Source of the DNA: Fuerstiella sp.
GTDB lineage: Bacteria; Planctomycetota; Planctomycetia; Planctomycetales; Planctomycetaceae
Length of the DNA stretch: 32,882 nucleotides
NCBI GenBank assembly: GCA_022843805.1
Contig: JALHMY010000106.1
Span: 1-32,882, forward strand
Direction: 5' to 3'
Position numbers and translations under genes: made by a program. The notes beneath the pieces were generated by a model, which worked only from the letters and a program-made list of their open reading frames with translations, did not search any database and was not told the origin of the DNA. This document shows positions 16,446 through 24,326 of this stretch, piece after piece; the stretch's first letter is position 1, and every line of letters starts with the position of its first letter.

Positions 16446-16750
16446 TTATGTCGTGTTGGCCGGCGCGCCGTCGAGTAGGACTGGTTCGCGGTGAATGGCT
16501 CCAAGACCCAGGATTGCAGTTTCGGGAACGTTGAAGATTGGTGATGGTGAAGACGGATCCCTGCATGTCGGCGTCAGCGAGTTTTCCAGCGCGAGCCTGA
16601 TCGGCGAGTGGGCGTAACCAAGCGGCTAGTTCGATGAACAACGATTGTCCCAAGTGCGAATGACCGGGACAAGTAGGCCATCGTCCGTGTCGATGGCCAT
16701 GCCGAGATGCAGTTTGTTCTCGGCGTTCAACACAATTGCATCTTCCGCCC
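16446..16750 (-). pseudogene. Fragment of a 2-oxoacid dehydrogenase E2 acyltransferase
   Basis: Three frames together read like the E2 catalytic domain. They are EDAIVLNAENKLHLGMAIDT with DDGLLVPVIR, then LADQARAGKLADADMQGSVF with TITNL, then FNVPETAILGLGAIHREPVL. These match the E2 signature order (HLGIAVDT.DGL.VPVIR, LA..ARAGKL...DMQG.TFTI.NL, ILG.G). Two frameshifts separate the parts. The HxxxDG active-site segment downstream and the entire lipoyl half are missing. It abuts a subtilase fragment on the opposite strand, so both are relics of rearrangement. Confidence 0.7.
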
Positions 16751-16768
16751 AGCGGGCCATCAGAAGGC

Positions 16769-17131
16769 CTGATCACGGACACATTTGGCGGTACATCCAG
16801 TGCGGCACCGCTTGTCGCTGGCATCGCAGGCCTTGTGATTTCGGCGAACCCGCAGTTATCGTCCTCAGATGTTGTCTCAATTTTGAAGCAAACTGCATTC
16901 AAAGATCTTTCGACACAGGAATATTCCCGCACGCCTGATGCCAACTACGATTTGGACACGTCGTGGGACATTTCGCCGGTCGCTCCATTTAATACGGGTG
17001 ACTTCATCGACAGAAGTGACGCCGAGGGGACATGGAGCCCTTGGTTCGGACATGGGCGGGTTGATGCCGAGGCCGCCGTGGGTGCGGCATTGGATCGCCT
17101 CGACTATGCACCGCCGACGCCGATTGCCTGA
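16769..17131 (+). pseudogene. C-terminal fragment of an S8 (subtilisin-like) peptidase
   Basis: The frame reads GLITDTFGGTSSAAPLVAGI and AGLVISANPQLSSSDVVSIL, then a tail of about 80 residues. GTSSAAP contains the catalytic serine of the subtilase family. The Asp and His regions, and any signal peptide, are missing because the sequence upstream belongs to an E2 acyltransferase remnant in the opposite orientation. The tail with DTSWDISPVAPFNTGDFIDR and WFGHGRVDAEAAV fits the end of such peptidases, so the 3' end is probably native. Confidence 0.7.
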
Positions 17132-17217
17132 TTCTCTGGTGTAACCAAAGAGAAAGGAAAAAGGCACGCCGACGATGTAATTCGCCGAGGTGCCTTGAAC
17201 GTTCAAAACGTACGTGC

Positions 17218-17664
17218 TTAGCGAATGCCCTCCAGCGTGCGAAGATTCTGTTCGAACTGAAGGTAACCTGCTCCGGGTATCGGCGTCGCAGATCGGTCCG
17301 GCATCGTAGCAGGAGCTGCGTCCGATTCGCTTCTTACTTTCTCTAACTCAACTTCGGCCGTCCGCAGTGTCGCCTCCGCGATTTAGAGTTGGTTATTTGC
17401 ATTAACTAATTCCGACTGCTCAGTTTGCAATCGTTCCTCCGATTCATTCTGAGTGTTTGCTGCGAGAGTCCTCACCGCTATCGGCTCTTTCATTTTGTTA
17501 ACGAATACCTTCTCTGAAGGCTTGAGCTTCTCGAAGTCTTCTGGCTTTGCAAGAATATTCTGAATTGCACTCGCGAGGTCCGCAATACCTTTTGGTTGGA
17601 CCGCATCAATCGGCACCTGGAGATCAGCATGCACATCGCGTACGTTCTCTCGCCAAACACCCAA
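17218..17664 (-). pseudogene. Broken coiled-coil protein, function unknown
   Basis: The frame runs from a possible TTG start at 17664, through VPIDAVQPKGIADLASAIQN and a charged heptad-like region (NTQNESEERLQTEQSELVNA), to an in-frame TAA at 17380-17382. It then continues in the same frame (IAEATLRTAEVELEKVRSES) to a second stop at 17218. The two parts together look like one helical protein with one nonsense mutation. The 5' end abuts the group II intron remnant, so the true start is probably lost. I do not recognise the family. Confidence 0.4.
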
Positions 17665-17669
17665 GGTAA

Positions 17670-17745
17670 GAGCCGTATGCGGTCACGCAGCACGTACGGA
17701 TCTGTGCGGGGGGTGGCAAGCAATGGCCGTCACTACCGCGACCCC
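17670..17745 (+). ncRNA. Group II intron 3' remnant (domain V and part of VI)
   Basis: The sequence GAGCCGTATGCGG, a short loop, GCACGTACGGATC, then TGTGCGGGGG closely follows bacterial group II intron domain V. That domain has a GAGCCG start containing the AGC catalytic triad, an internal GCACGUACGG strand and the linker UGUGCGGGG into domain VI. The second strand has A where a wobble partner is expected (GGATC instead of GGTTC). That mismatch, and the absence of the rest of the intron and of its reverse transcriptase, mark it as dead. Confidence 0.55.
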
Positions 17746-17963
17746 AGCAAATTGCACGGACTTAATGACTCACGGAAGGAGACAATCCACCGATGCACGC
17801 TGCTGCGATCAGCATTCATGTTTTCCGCAATTCGCACGATCGGAATACCGGCATTGTATTCCAGGATTGCCAATGTCCGTCGATAGACTCAAACATCATC
17901 CGAGAATTCCAACTGCCGTTGCAGATGTGCACGCTGCATCGACGTCAACCTTATTCCATTCAT
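17733..17963 (-). pseudogene. IS630-like transposase N-terminal fragment
   Basis: The start ATG 17963 follows AAAAAAGGAGTCAGGCC. The frame reads MNGIRLTSMQRAHLQRQLEF, then SDDV, an in-frame TGA where relatives have arginine, then VYRRTLAILEYNAGIPIVRI and AENMNADRSSVHRWIVSF. This is the N-terminal helix-turn-helix of an IS630-type transposase. It is cut off after about 70 codons, next to the group II intron remnant, and the catalytic domain is absent. It is not obviously the other half of the fragment at 12208. Confidence 0.65.
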
Positions 17964-17995
17964 GGCCTGACTCCTTTTTTCTGGTCCATCCGGGA

Positions 17996-18382
17996 TTATT
18001 GTGGGTAGAGGCTGAGGCCTCCGCAGTAGAAGAAGATGGCCGTTTTGAAGTTTTGTCGGTTTCTGAAGCCACCAACACGACGTTTGATGGACATGATTTT
18101 ACTGTTCATGCCTTCAGCCACAGCGTTTGTGATTTTGTGAGTGCAGAAGCTCACGACATTCTGCAGACGTTCTTTGATCGAGCGTGCCACTGCCTTCATG
18201 GGTTTGAGCTTTGTATGAATCACTCGCTTGTACCAGTCGTTGAAGTAAGTGGTCGCTGAGGCCGCATTGAGACGAGCCGTGGTTGTGGTTTCGGTATGAC
18301 CTGACGACGTTTCGTGCCAGTCGCGAAAGAGATCGATTTCACCATTTGCTCCACGAAATTCACGTGGCATGATTTGCTCCAC
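17996..18382 (-). pseudogene. ISL3-family transposase C-terminal fragment
   Basis: Residues 44-128 read FNDWYKRVIHTKLKPMKAVA, RSIKERLQNVVSFCTHKITN, AVAEGMNSKIMSIKRRVGGF and RNRQNFKTAIFFYCGGLSLY. This is the conserved ISL3 (DDE_Tnp_ISL3) C-terminus with the catalytic glutamate in NAVAEGMNSKI. The first catalytic half is missing, and the first 40 residues do not match well. Before the IS21 insertion this fragment lay immediately downstream of the cysteine desulfurase gene. Confidence 0.75.
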
Positions 18383-18403
18383 GTCTCACTTCTAGTTGCT
18401 GTG

Positions 18404-18409
18404 CGATCA
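18404..18409. repeat. IS21 target-site duplication, left copy
   Basis: CGATCA directly flanks the left inverted repeat and is repeated exactly outside the right end at 21179-21184. Confidence 0.85.
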
Positions 18410-18490
18410 TGGAGATCAGCATGCAAATCGGACCCACTCCGGGAGAATGATCGGCGCGTAAATCGGACCCACCGCAGCGGACAGTAGAAT

Positions 18491-18509
18491 CTGCCTGTTT
18501 TTCAGGCAG
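18491..18509 (+). promoter_or_regulatory. Hairpin just upstream of istA
   Basis: CTGCCTG, a TTTTT loop and CAGGCAG form a 7-bp perfect stem ending 5 bases before the istA ATG. It could occlude the start region in long read-through transcripts, limiting transposase synthesis. The role is inferred. Confidence 0.3.
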
Positions 18510-18514
18510 ATTTG

Positions 18515-20551
18515 ATGTCAAGGATGTTGACTGTGGAGGATTACGGTCGGATACGTCGGGCTCATCGGGACGGTATGAGTATTCGTGAGATCGCCAGGAA
18601 GTTTCACCATTCGCGTTACAAAGTACGTGAGGTGCTTCAGGGAGGCGGTGAGCCGCAGAAGTACCGTCGCCGGGAGACGCAGAGTTTCCCCAAGCTTGCG
18701 TTGGTGGTGGATCGCATTCGGGAGATTCTGACAGCCGATGAATCGGAACCGCCGAAGCAGCGTCATACGGCCATGCGGCTGTTCGAGCGACTTCGTGATG
18801 AGCATGGATACACTGGCGGCTACGACACGGTTCGCCGTTTTGTGAAGCAGCACCGCGGGAAGCATCGCGAGACATTTATCCCGCTGGATCATGCACACGG
18901 CCAGCGGATGGAAGCAGACTTCGGCAAGATCTACGTGGATTTTCCGGAAGGCCGCAAACAGGTATCGGTGCTGATTCTGGTGTGGTCGTGTTCGAACGCG
19001 CCGTTTGCGATCGGGTTGCCGACGGAGCGTACCGAATCGATCCTGGAAGGCATGCAGCAGGCGTTTCAGTTCTTTGGCTGCGTTCCTCGTGAAGTGTGGT
19101 GGGACAATCCGAAGACAGTTGCGGAGGAATTGCTGACCGGACGTGATCGGAAGATGAATCCACGCTACGCGGCGTTCGCCAGTCACTTTGCCTTCGAGCC
19201 ATTGTTCTGCATGCCAGCGAGCGGCAATGAGAAGCCGGTGGTTGAGAATCGTGTGAAGACGCTGCAGCGTCGCTGGGGGACTCCGGTGCCGACGGCGAAG
19301 AATATGGATTCGCTGAATGAGTACCTTCGGCAGTGCTGCGTCAATGACCAGTTGCGACCTGCGACTGTTGCTGGCGTCAATGCCACAACCCGCGAAACGA
19401 CCGCAGTTGAAATCGCGGCGAGCGACAGCATAACAAGTGCACGCACTGGAATTAATGACACCAAAGCGGAAGCGACAACAGCTGAAACTGCGATCAGCGA
19501 AGAAGTCAGTGCTGCCACCTCAATGGCAGCGAAACTCACCATCGGCGACGTGCTGAAGCGAGACATTGAGCAGTCAGCCGCGCTACCACGGCACACTTTC
19601 GAAGCCTGTGTGCGAGAATCTGTGACGGTCGATAAATATCAAATGATCCGCTTTGACAATGTTGGCTACAGCGTGCCACGACAGATGGCATTTAAGATCG
19701 TCACGGTCAAGGGATTCATCAATCATGTGGAAGTGATTCACAATGAAAAACTGGTCGCCACACATGTGCGCAGTTACGAGAATGGCTGGGAAGCCCTTGA
19801 TCCACTGCATTATCTGATCACACTCACACGCCGCCCGGGGGCTTTGGATCACTCAAACGTATACCGCGACTGGCAGCTTCCGGAATGCTTCGCCGAGCTT
19901 CGCGGCCAGCTCGAACAGCGTCACGGAGTTCGCAGTGGCGTGCGTCATTTCATTCGCGTGCTGCAGTTGCTGGGCGACCATTCGGTGTCTCAGGTCGCGG
20001 CCGTCATTGAGCAACTGCGAGGTCCGAATGTCGCCGACGCGGATCGTATCATCCGTCGCGTTGAATCGTCATCGACGCGGCAACAGAATTCACATCAGGC
20101 GGACCTGCATGGGCTGGTTCGCAGTGACGTGACGAACGTGAAAGTTCCCAGTCCGGGACTGAGTCACTTCGATTCACTTTTGGTTTCAGCTTCAGTGATG
20201 AAAGCTGATCTCTTACAGGAAACATCTCATGGCCAAACCCACGACAGCAGCCTCACCCTCGGGATCGGACAGCGACATGCTGTTGCTGAAATCCAATCTT
20301 CGGCAACTGAGATTACCAACCATCGGACGCGAATTCGAGAAGCTGGCTCGCGAAGCGTCGTCGTCGAATCAGACGTTCGAACAGTATCTGTTGAGACTGA
20401 CGGAACTGGAGGTCACCGCTCGTCAGTCGAATGCGCTGCAGGCGCGCATCAAGCAGGCGAGTCTGCCGGTGGAGAAGGATCTGGACAGCTTCGACTTCTC
20501 GGCGATTCCGTCTTTGAACAAACAGAAGATCCTGGAACTGGCGCGAGGTGA
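18515..20551 (+). CDS. istA: IS21 transposase IstA, with a read-through C-terminal extension
   Basis: The N-terminus is a helix-turn-helix (MSIREIARKFHHSRYKVREV). The rve core follows with catalytic residues D135 (MEADFGKI), D197 (VWWDNPK) and E244 (KPVVENRVK). A serine/threonine/alanine-rich linker of about 60 residues (roughly 290-350) separates the core from the C-terminal domain (FDNVGYSVPRQ, WEALDPLHYL). Family members usually stop at or just after the istB start. Here the frame continues 108 codons through the start of istB, giving 678 residues with a meaningless tail. The normal stop appears to have been lost by mutation. IstA cuts and joins the element ends, assisted by IstB. I chose ATG 18515 over the preceding TTG. 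Confidence 0.9.
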   Translation: MSRMLTVEDYGRIRRAHRDGMSIREIARKFHHSRYKVREVLQGGGEPQKYRRRETQSFPKLALVVDRIREILTADESEPPKQRHTAMRLFERLRDEHGYTGGYDTVRRFVKQHRGKHRETFIPLDHAHGQRMEADFGKIYVDFPEGRKQVSVLILVWSCSNAPFAIGLPTERTESILEGMQQAFQFFGCVPREVWWDNPKTVAEELLTGRDRKMNPRYAAFASHFAFEPLFCMPASGNEKPVVENRVKTLQRRWGTPVPTAKNMDSLNEYLRQCCVNDQLRPATVAGVNATTRETTAVEIAASDSITSARTGINDTKAEATTAETAISEEVSAATSMAAKLTIGDVLKRDIEQSAALPRHTFEACVRESVTVDKYQMIRFDNVGYSVPRQMAFKIVTVKGFINHVEVIHNEKLVATHVRSYENGWEALDPLHYLITLTRRPGALDHSNVYRDWQLPECFAELRGQLEQRHGVRSGVRHFIRVLQLLGDHSVSQVAAVIEQLRGPNVADADRIIRRVESSSTRQQNSHQADLHGLVRSDVTNVKVPSPGLSHFDSLLVSASVMKADLLQETSHGQTHDSSLTLGIGQRHAVAEIQSSATEITNHRTRIREAGSRSVVVESDVRTVSVETDGTGGHRSSVECAAGAHQAGESAGGEGSGQLRLLGDSVFEQTEDPGTGAR

Positions 20552-21032
20552 ATGGATCACTAGCCACTCGAACGTCTGCCTTCTGGGTCAGCCCGGAACC
20601 GGTAAAACTCATATCGCAATTTCACTCGCCGCCGCTGCGTGTCGCCAGGGACACACGGTCCGTTTCTTCACCGCTGCAGCACTGGTGAATCTGCTCGAGG
20701 AGAAGCAGAAGGCATACCTGCTTGATCGATATCTGACACAACTTGATCGCACCGATCTGCTGATCGTGGATGAACTCGGATACCTGTCGTTCAGCCGTGG
20801 CGGAGCCGAGCTGCTGTTTCAGGTCTTCGCCGATCGCTATGAACGCCGCAGCCTGCTACTGACCAGCAACCTGGCGTTCAGCGATTGGGGTCAGATCTTC
20901 CAGGGCGAACGCATGACCGCAGCGCTGCTGGACCGCCTGACGCACCATTGCGAAATCTTTGAGATGAATAGTGAAAGCTTTCGCTTCCGTGAGTCGATGA
21001 AAGAAAACAGGAAGGCTCACAAGTCGAATTGA
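20229..21032 (+). CDS. istB: IS21 helper ATPase IstB
   Basis: This 267-residue DnaA/DnaC-like AAA+ protein has Walker A GQPGTGKT (residues 120-127) and Walker B LLIVDELGYL, then TSNLAFSDWGQIF and the C-terminal TAALLDRLTHHCEIFEM typical of IstB. It assembles on target DNA and activates IstA for insertion. The ATG follows AGGAAACATCTC and lies inside the extended istA frame, so translation is probably coupled. Length and motifs are complete, suggesting function. Confidence 0.95.
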   Translation: MAKPTTAASPSGSDSDMLLLKSNLRQLRLPTIGREFEKLAREASSSNQTFEQYLLRLTELEVTARQSNALQARIKQASLPVEKDLDSFDFSAIPSLNKQKILELARGEWITSHSNVCLLGQPGTGKTHIAISLAAAACRQGHTVRFFTAAALVNLLEEKQKAYLLDRYLTQLDRTDLLIVDELGYLSFSRGGAELLFQVFADRYERRSLLLTSNLAFSDWGQIFQGERMTAALLDRLTHHCEIFEMNSESFRFRESMKENRKAHKSN

Positions 21033-21178
21033 TCGATGCCGACCCCGGGCTCAAGGCTCACTGCTGACCCTCAAACCGAAAAGTGCCTAAAAACCACGCA
21101 GCTCCCCGTGGTCATCTCGTTTCCCAGGTGGGTCCGATTTCCGCGCCGAAGTGGGTCCGATTTGCATGCTGATCTCCA

Positions 21179-21184
21179 CGATCA
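21179..21184. repeat. IS21 target-site duplication, right copy (contains the sspA stop codon)
   Basis: CGATCA is the partner of 18404-18409. On the minus strand it reads TGATCG, whose first three bases are the stop codon of the cysteine desulfurase gene. Confidence 0.85.
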
Positions 21185-22363
21185 AATTGTTGGCGTGTAT
21201 CCGAAGTGAACTCGAAGTTCGGCCACAGCGTCTCGGATATGATCTGCCACGTATTCTACTTCTTCCATTGTGTTAAATCGGCCCAAGCCGAACCGGATGG
21301 CTGATTCGAGACCGGCATGGCCAACGTTCATTGCTCGCAGAACATGGCTGGGCTCCGCTTTGGCAGACGTGCAGGCGGAACCGGCACTCACAGCCACAAC
21401 GTTTCGTAGCTTAATCATGAACGCTTCGCTGGGAACGCCAAGAAAGCTCACGTTTAGATTGTTGTAGAGTCGTTCTGTCGGATGACCGTTCAGGATTACG
21501 TCGGGTACTTCACTTCGAATGCGTTGCCAAAGGCGATCACGCATCTCGCCTATTCTAAGGCAGTCATCATCCATGACGTACTCGCAGAGCTCGCACGCCT
21601 TGGCAAAACCGATAATCAAAGGTACAGGCAGCGTTCCTGAACGCAGACCACGTTCCTGTCCACCACCAAGAAGCAAAGGGCGGATTCTTCGTGCTACATC
21701 AGCATTTCGTACGTATAGAGCTCCTACTCCCTTCGGTCCATAAATCTTGTGAGATGTAAACGTCAAGAGATCAATAGGCACGGAACTTACGTCTATTCGG
21801 TATTTCCCAGCAACCGCCGTGGCGTCAGTGTGGAATAGAATGCCTCGAGCCCTGCATTCTAGGGCAAGCTCACGCACGTCGCAAAGTGTTCCAACTTCGC
21901 TGTTTGCCAAGCTGACTGAAACGAGAACCGTCTCCGGCCGCAAGAAATCTGGAGTCAAATGCGTTAGGATCTTTCCGTCGGCATCACACGGAATTACTGT
22001 TAATGTATGACCATCATTCTTGAGTCGCTCTACGGGCTGAAAGACAGAAACATGTTCGGTTGCTGAAACGACTAAGTGCTGTGTGCCGCTGCATGCGGCA
22101 ACGATTCCTTGAATCACAGTGTTGTTTGCCTCTGTTGCACTGCTAAAGAAGAAGACGGTCGATGCCGGGGCATTTAATAGACGGCATACTTGGGATCGGG
22201 CCGACTGAACTGAGCGGTTTGCTGAAAGACCATATTCATGCGTAGAACTATCAGCGTTCGCAAATTCTCGAACAAGGCTGTCAGTCAAAACTTCCAAGAC
22301 TCTTGGGTCTATTGGCGTAGAGGCGAAATGATCAAAATATACGACTGGATGCTTCTTATCCAT
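21182..22363 (-). CDS. sspA: Cysteine desulfurase, SspA/DndA-like
   Basis: This 393-residue class V aminotransferase-fold enzyme takes sulfur from cysteine as a persulfide. Visible residues are H104 (ATEHVS), D180 (HTDATAVAGK), the PLP lysine K206 (TSHKIYGPKG) and the persulfide cysteine C331 (SAGSACTSAKAEPSHVLRAM). The start ATG 22363 follows the SIR2 stop by one base, so it is translationally coupled and last in the operon. A generic IscS would also fit by sequence. The operon with SspB, C and D-like genes makes a dedicated sulfur donor for DNA phosphorothioation more likely. In described Ssp loci sspA is at the front or separate; here it is at the end. An IS21 inserted exactly at the stop codon and left the reading frame intact. 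Confidence 0.85.
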   Translation of the reverse strand: MDKKHPVVYFDHFASTPIDPRVLEVLTDSLVREFANADSSTHEYGLSANRSVQSARSQVCRLLNAPASTVFFFSSATEANNTVIQGIVAACSGTQHLVVSATEHVSVFQPVERLKNDGHTLTVIPCDADGKILTHLTPDFLRPETVLVSVSLANSEVGTLCDVRELALECRARGILFHTDATAVAGKYRIDVSSVPIDLLTFTSHKIYGPKGVGALYVRNADVARRIRPLLLGGGQERGLRSGTLPVPLIIGFAKACELCEYVMDDDCLRIGEMRDRLWQRIRSEVPDVILNGHPTERLYNNLNVSFLGVPSEAFMIKLRNVVAVSAGSACTSAKAEPSHVLRAMNVGHAGLESAIRFGLGRFNTMEEVEYVADHIRDAVAELRVHFGYTPTI

Positions 22364-22364
22364 T

Positions 22365-23237
22365 CTACTTGCCGTTCGGAAGCGTTTTCAGAAACTCTTC
22401 AACCTCGATATGATTAGGTGATGCTTCATACGTAATGATTTGCACTTTGTAGTCCTTCTTCCAGCGGGTTCGAATCACCTCGGTCACCACACCGCGAGGA
22501 AGCAGTGCATAATGTTCAGCACCTCCTCCGTGAAAAGAATCATGTATGAAGCTCATTAAGAGCTTAAGCTCTGGGTCTGCAAGCGATGCCCCAACAAATA
22601 GAACGGTACGCGTTGTAAATATTGCAGAAATTGCGGATCGGTAACCTGGCTGCCGGAAGACGACGTTTCTGTAGTCTCGCTCCGTGATGATCATCTTGCT
22701 GGGATCCTCGATCGATCCGTGTGCCTTGAGGAGGAAGAATGAGTCACTCCACATTGCATCTGCTACTGCACTTGCTTGATCGTACATCAAGATTGTAGGT
22801 ACTTCCCCCATTTTCTTTGCATAGGCATTTTCCACCAGCTTGTCATAGTTGGTTGTCATAGCCATGGCAAATGGCTTCTTCACAATCTCATTGTGTGCTG
22901 AACTTGGCTTTATCGTTGAAGCTCTAAACACTTTGGCAATGTGACGCTTGAATTCACTATCAGACAGCCGGTCCGAAAGCTCTTGCGCTACAGTCAAATA
23001 GCTTTCTGCATCTCTTCTTGAAAGCAACGCCCTCATTTCGTCGGCATGTGCCTGAGAGATATCCTTACTCTCCAACTTAACCTGAATTGTATCGAGTAGT
23101 AGACGATCCCAAGCTGGGAATCCAGATCCAGCAGAAACTCCGGCTCCCACAAACACTGCACATTTACCAGCGTTGATCTGTTTGAGGAGTGAGTCAGGAG
23201 CATCGTCGAATCGGTTTGTAGCTCTGGCTTTTTTCAC
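22365..23237 (-). CDS. SIR2-family NAD+-hydrolase-like defence effector
   Basis: The frame could extend to 23393, but that overlaps the DUF262 gene. I prefer GTG 23237, which has TTGGAG six bases upstream and begins 22 bases after the DUF262 stop. The resulting 290-residue protein has the SIR2 Rossmann motifs: FVGAGVSAGSGFPAW (29-43), MTTNYDKL with catalytic-type N130, KAHGS with H173, and FVGASLADPE near the C-terminus. SIR2 domains in phage defence (for example ThsA and DSR proteins) destroy NAD+ and abort infection; these active-site residues are intact. There is no fused sensor domain, so activation presumably depends on a partner, most likely the adjacent DUF262 protein. The assignment to SIR2 is firm; the role in this system is inferred. 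Confidence 0.85.
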   Translation of the reverse strand: MKKARATNRFDDAPDSLLKQINAGKCAVFVGAGVSAGSGFPAWDRLLLDTIQVKLESKDISQAHADEMRALLSRRDAESYLTVAQELSDRLSDSEFKRHIAKVFRASTIKPSSAHNEIVKKPFAMAMTTNYDKLVENAYAKKMGEVPTILMYDQASAVADAMWSDSFFLLKAHGSIEDPSKMIITERDYRNVVFRQPGYRSAISAIFTTRTVLFVGASLADPELKLLMSFIHDSFHGGGAEHYALLPRGVVTEVIRTRWKKDYKVQIITYEASPNHIEVEEFLKTLPNGK

Positions 23238-23259
23238 GATGAACTCCAAGTGATGTAAA

Positions 23260-24282
23260 TCATCGATCCATAAGAAGTTTAGAGATAGCGGTTTGCCGCT
23301 TGCGAACGTTCTTTGCCAGACCCCCAGAGGTCCTGAAGGCGATGATGTAGTCGTATAGTAGCCGGTCTGCCTTCGTACTTGGGCTGTTCTCAATCAATGG
23401 TTCAGGCGATGCGTTGAATTTTTGCCTCCGCGCCTCAAAATCAGCGTATTTCCCAGCAAATTCTTCAGCATCGGGTCGCTCACCGTCCTCGATATCTTTG
23501 ATGAGAAGGTACAGGTCTACAAATCCCCATTTCGTGCGAATGATTTTTGCATCCGCTTGATTTACTTCGGCTAGGAAGTTGAGAGTTTTGTTAACGGCCT
23601 GAACGACGCTAGTAGCGATACCATCTGCATATTCTTCGTAAAGATTCTTGAGCATGGGCGCTTTTAGGTCACAACTACTTCCGTAGATCTGAAGGGCAAA
23701 TGCATGGGCACAGATATTGTCTCTGCCACGGCGATCCGACGAAAAGTAAGCTGACTTGTTGGTGAAGAATCTGTGTGCCTCGGCCATGCGACGAATCTCA
23801 TCACCAAGTTGACTCGGCATACAATTCCGTTTCTCCGGCGGATTGAGACTTGAACCTTGCTGCAATCGCCAGAATAGTTCTCTAATTTCGTCTGGTTCAG
23901 CATCAGCGGCAATACTAACCACCAAACTGTACGAAAGGAATTTTTGCTGCTGCTTCTTTGTTAAATCACTGAATCGTTTCCCTGCCCAGAACGGTGTTGT
24001 TGAGTATGAAGTAGATGAACAGGAAAACTTATCGTCAATAAAACCCATAATCGACAAGAGTCGCTGCTGCCCATCTGCTATGGAATACTTGAATAGTACA
24101 TTTGTGCCGCGGTCCTTAAGATAAATCTTTGGTATGTCGAAGCCACAAAAAATGGAATCGATCAACAGTTGTTGCGCGGGCAATTTCCACACCTCACCAC
24201 GTTGGAAAGGTGGGTCAGGGTCAATAGCACTTCGTTGCGCTTGAATTTTGTCGATCGTCCAGATGTCAGTCTTAAACCTCAT
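23260..24282 (-). CDS. Stand-alone DUF262 protein (GmrS/SspE N-domain-like)
   Basis: The 340-residue protein has the DUF262 hallmarks: PPFQRGEVWKLPAQQLLIDS near the N-terminus and IADGQQRLLSI with the DGQQR motif at 70-74. That motif is the nucleotide-handling site in SspE and GmrSD-type enzymes. Known SspE is about twice this length and ends in a DUF1524 HNH nuclease. Here nothing after the DUF262 and helical regions resembles HNH, so this protein should be unable to cut DNA. It is followed 22 bases later by a SIR2 gene. I infer it acts as the phosphorothioate or invader sensor that controls SIR2. It starts at ATG 24282, 44 bases after sspD. Confidence 0.85.
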   Translation of the reverse strand: MRFKTDIWTIDKIQAQRSAIDPDPPFQRGEVWKLPAQQLLIDSIFCGFDIPKIYLKDRGTNVLFKYSIADGQQRLLSIMGFIDDKFSCSSTSYSTTPFWAGKRFSDLTKKQQQKFLSYSLVVSIAADAEPDEIRELFWRLQQGSSLNPPEKRNCMPSQLGDEIRRMAEAHRFFTNKSAYFSSDRRGRDNICAHAFALQIYGSSCDLKAPMLKNLYEEYADGIATSVVQAVNKTLNFLAEVNQADAKIIRTKWGFVDLYLLIKDIEDGERPDAEEFAGKYADFEARRQKFNASPEPLIENSPSTKADRLLYDYIIAFRTSGGLAKNVRKRQTAISKLLMDR

Positions 24283-24326
24283 AAGAGTTGGCCTTGGTCT
24301 TTACGTAAGTACATGCTCAACTAGAT

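Larger units (their letters stand above)
18410..21178 (+). mobile_element. IS21-family insertion sequence, complete
   Basis: The ends are inverted repeats. The left end starts TGGAGATCAGCATGCAAATC and continues GGACCCACT; the right end is its complement. Both ends repeat a second AAATCGGACCCACC block further inside, as expected for the multiple terminal repeats of IS21. The 2769-bp element is flanked by a 6-bp direct repeat, CGATCA. It carries istA and istB in the usual order. Exact repeats and target duplication indicate a recent insertion. Confidence 0.95.

Noticed and set aside
21182..22363. Housekeeping IscS
   Set aside because: Residues alone would allow it, but no iscU, iscA or iscR genes are nearby and it is translationally coupled to a defence operon.
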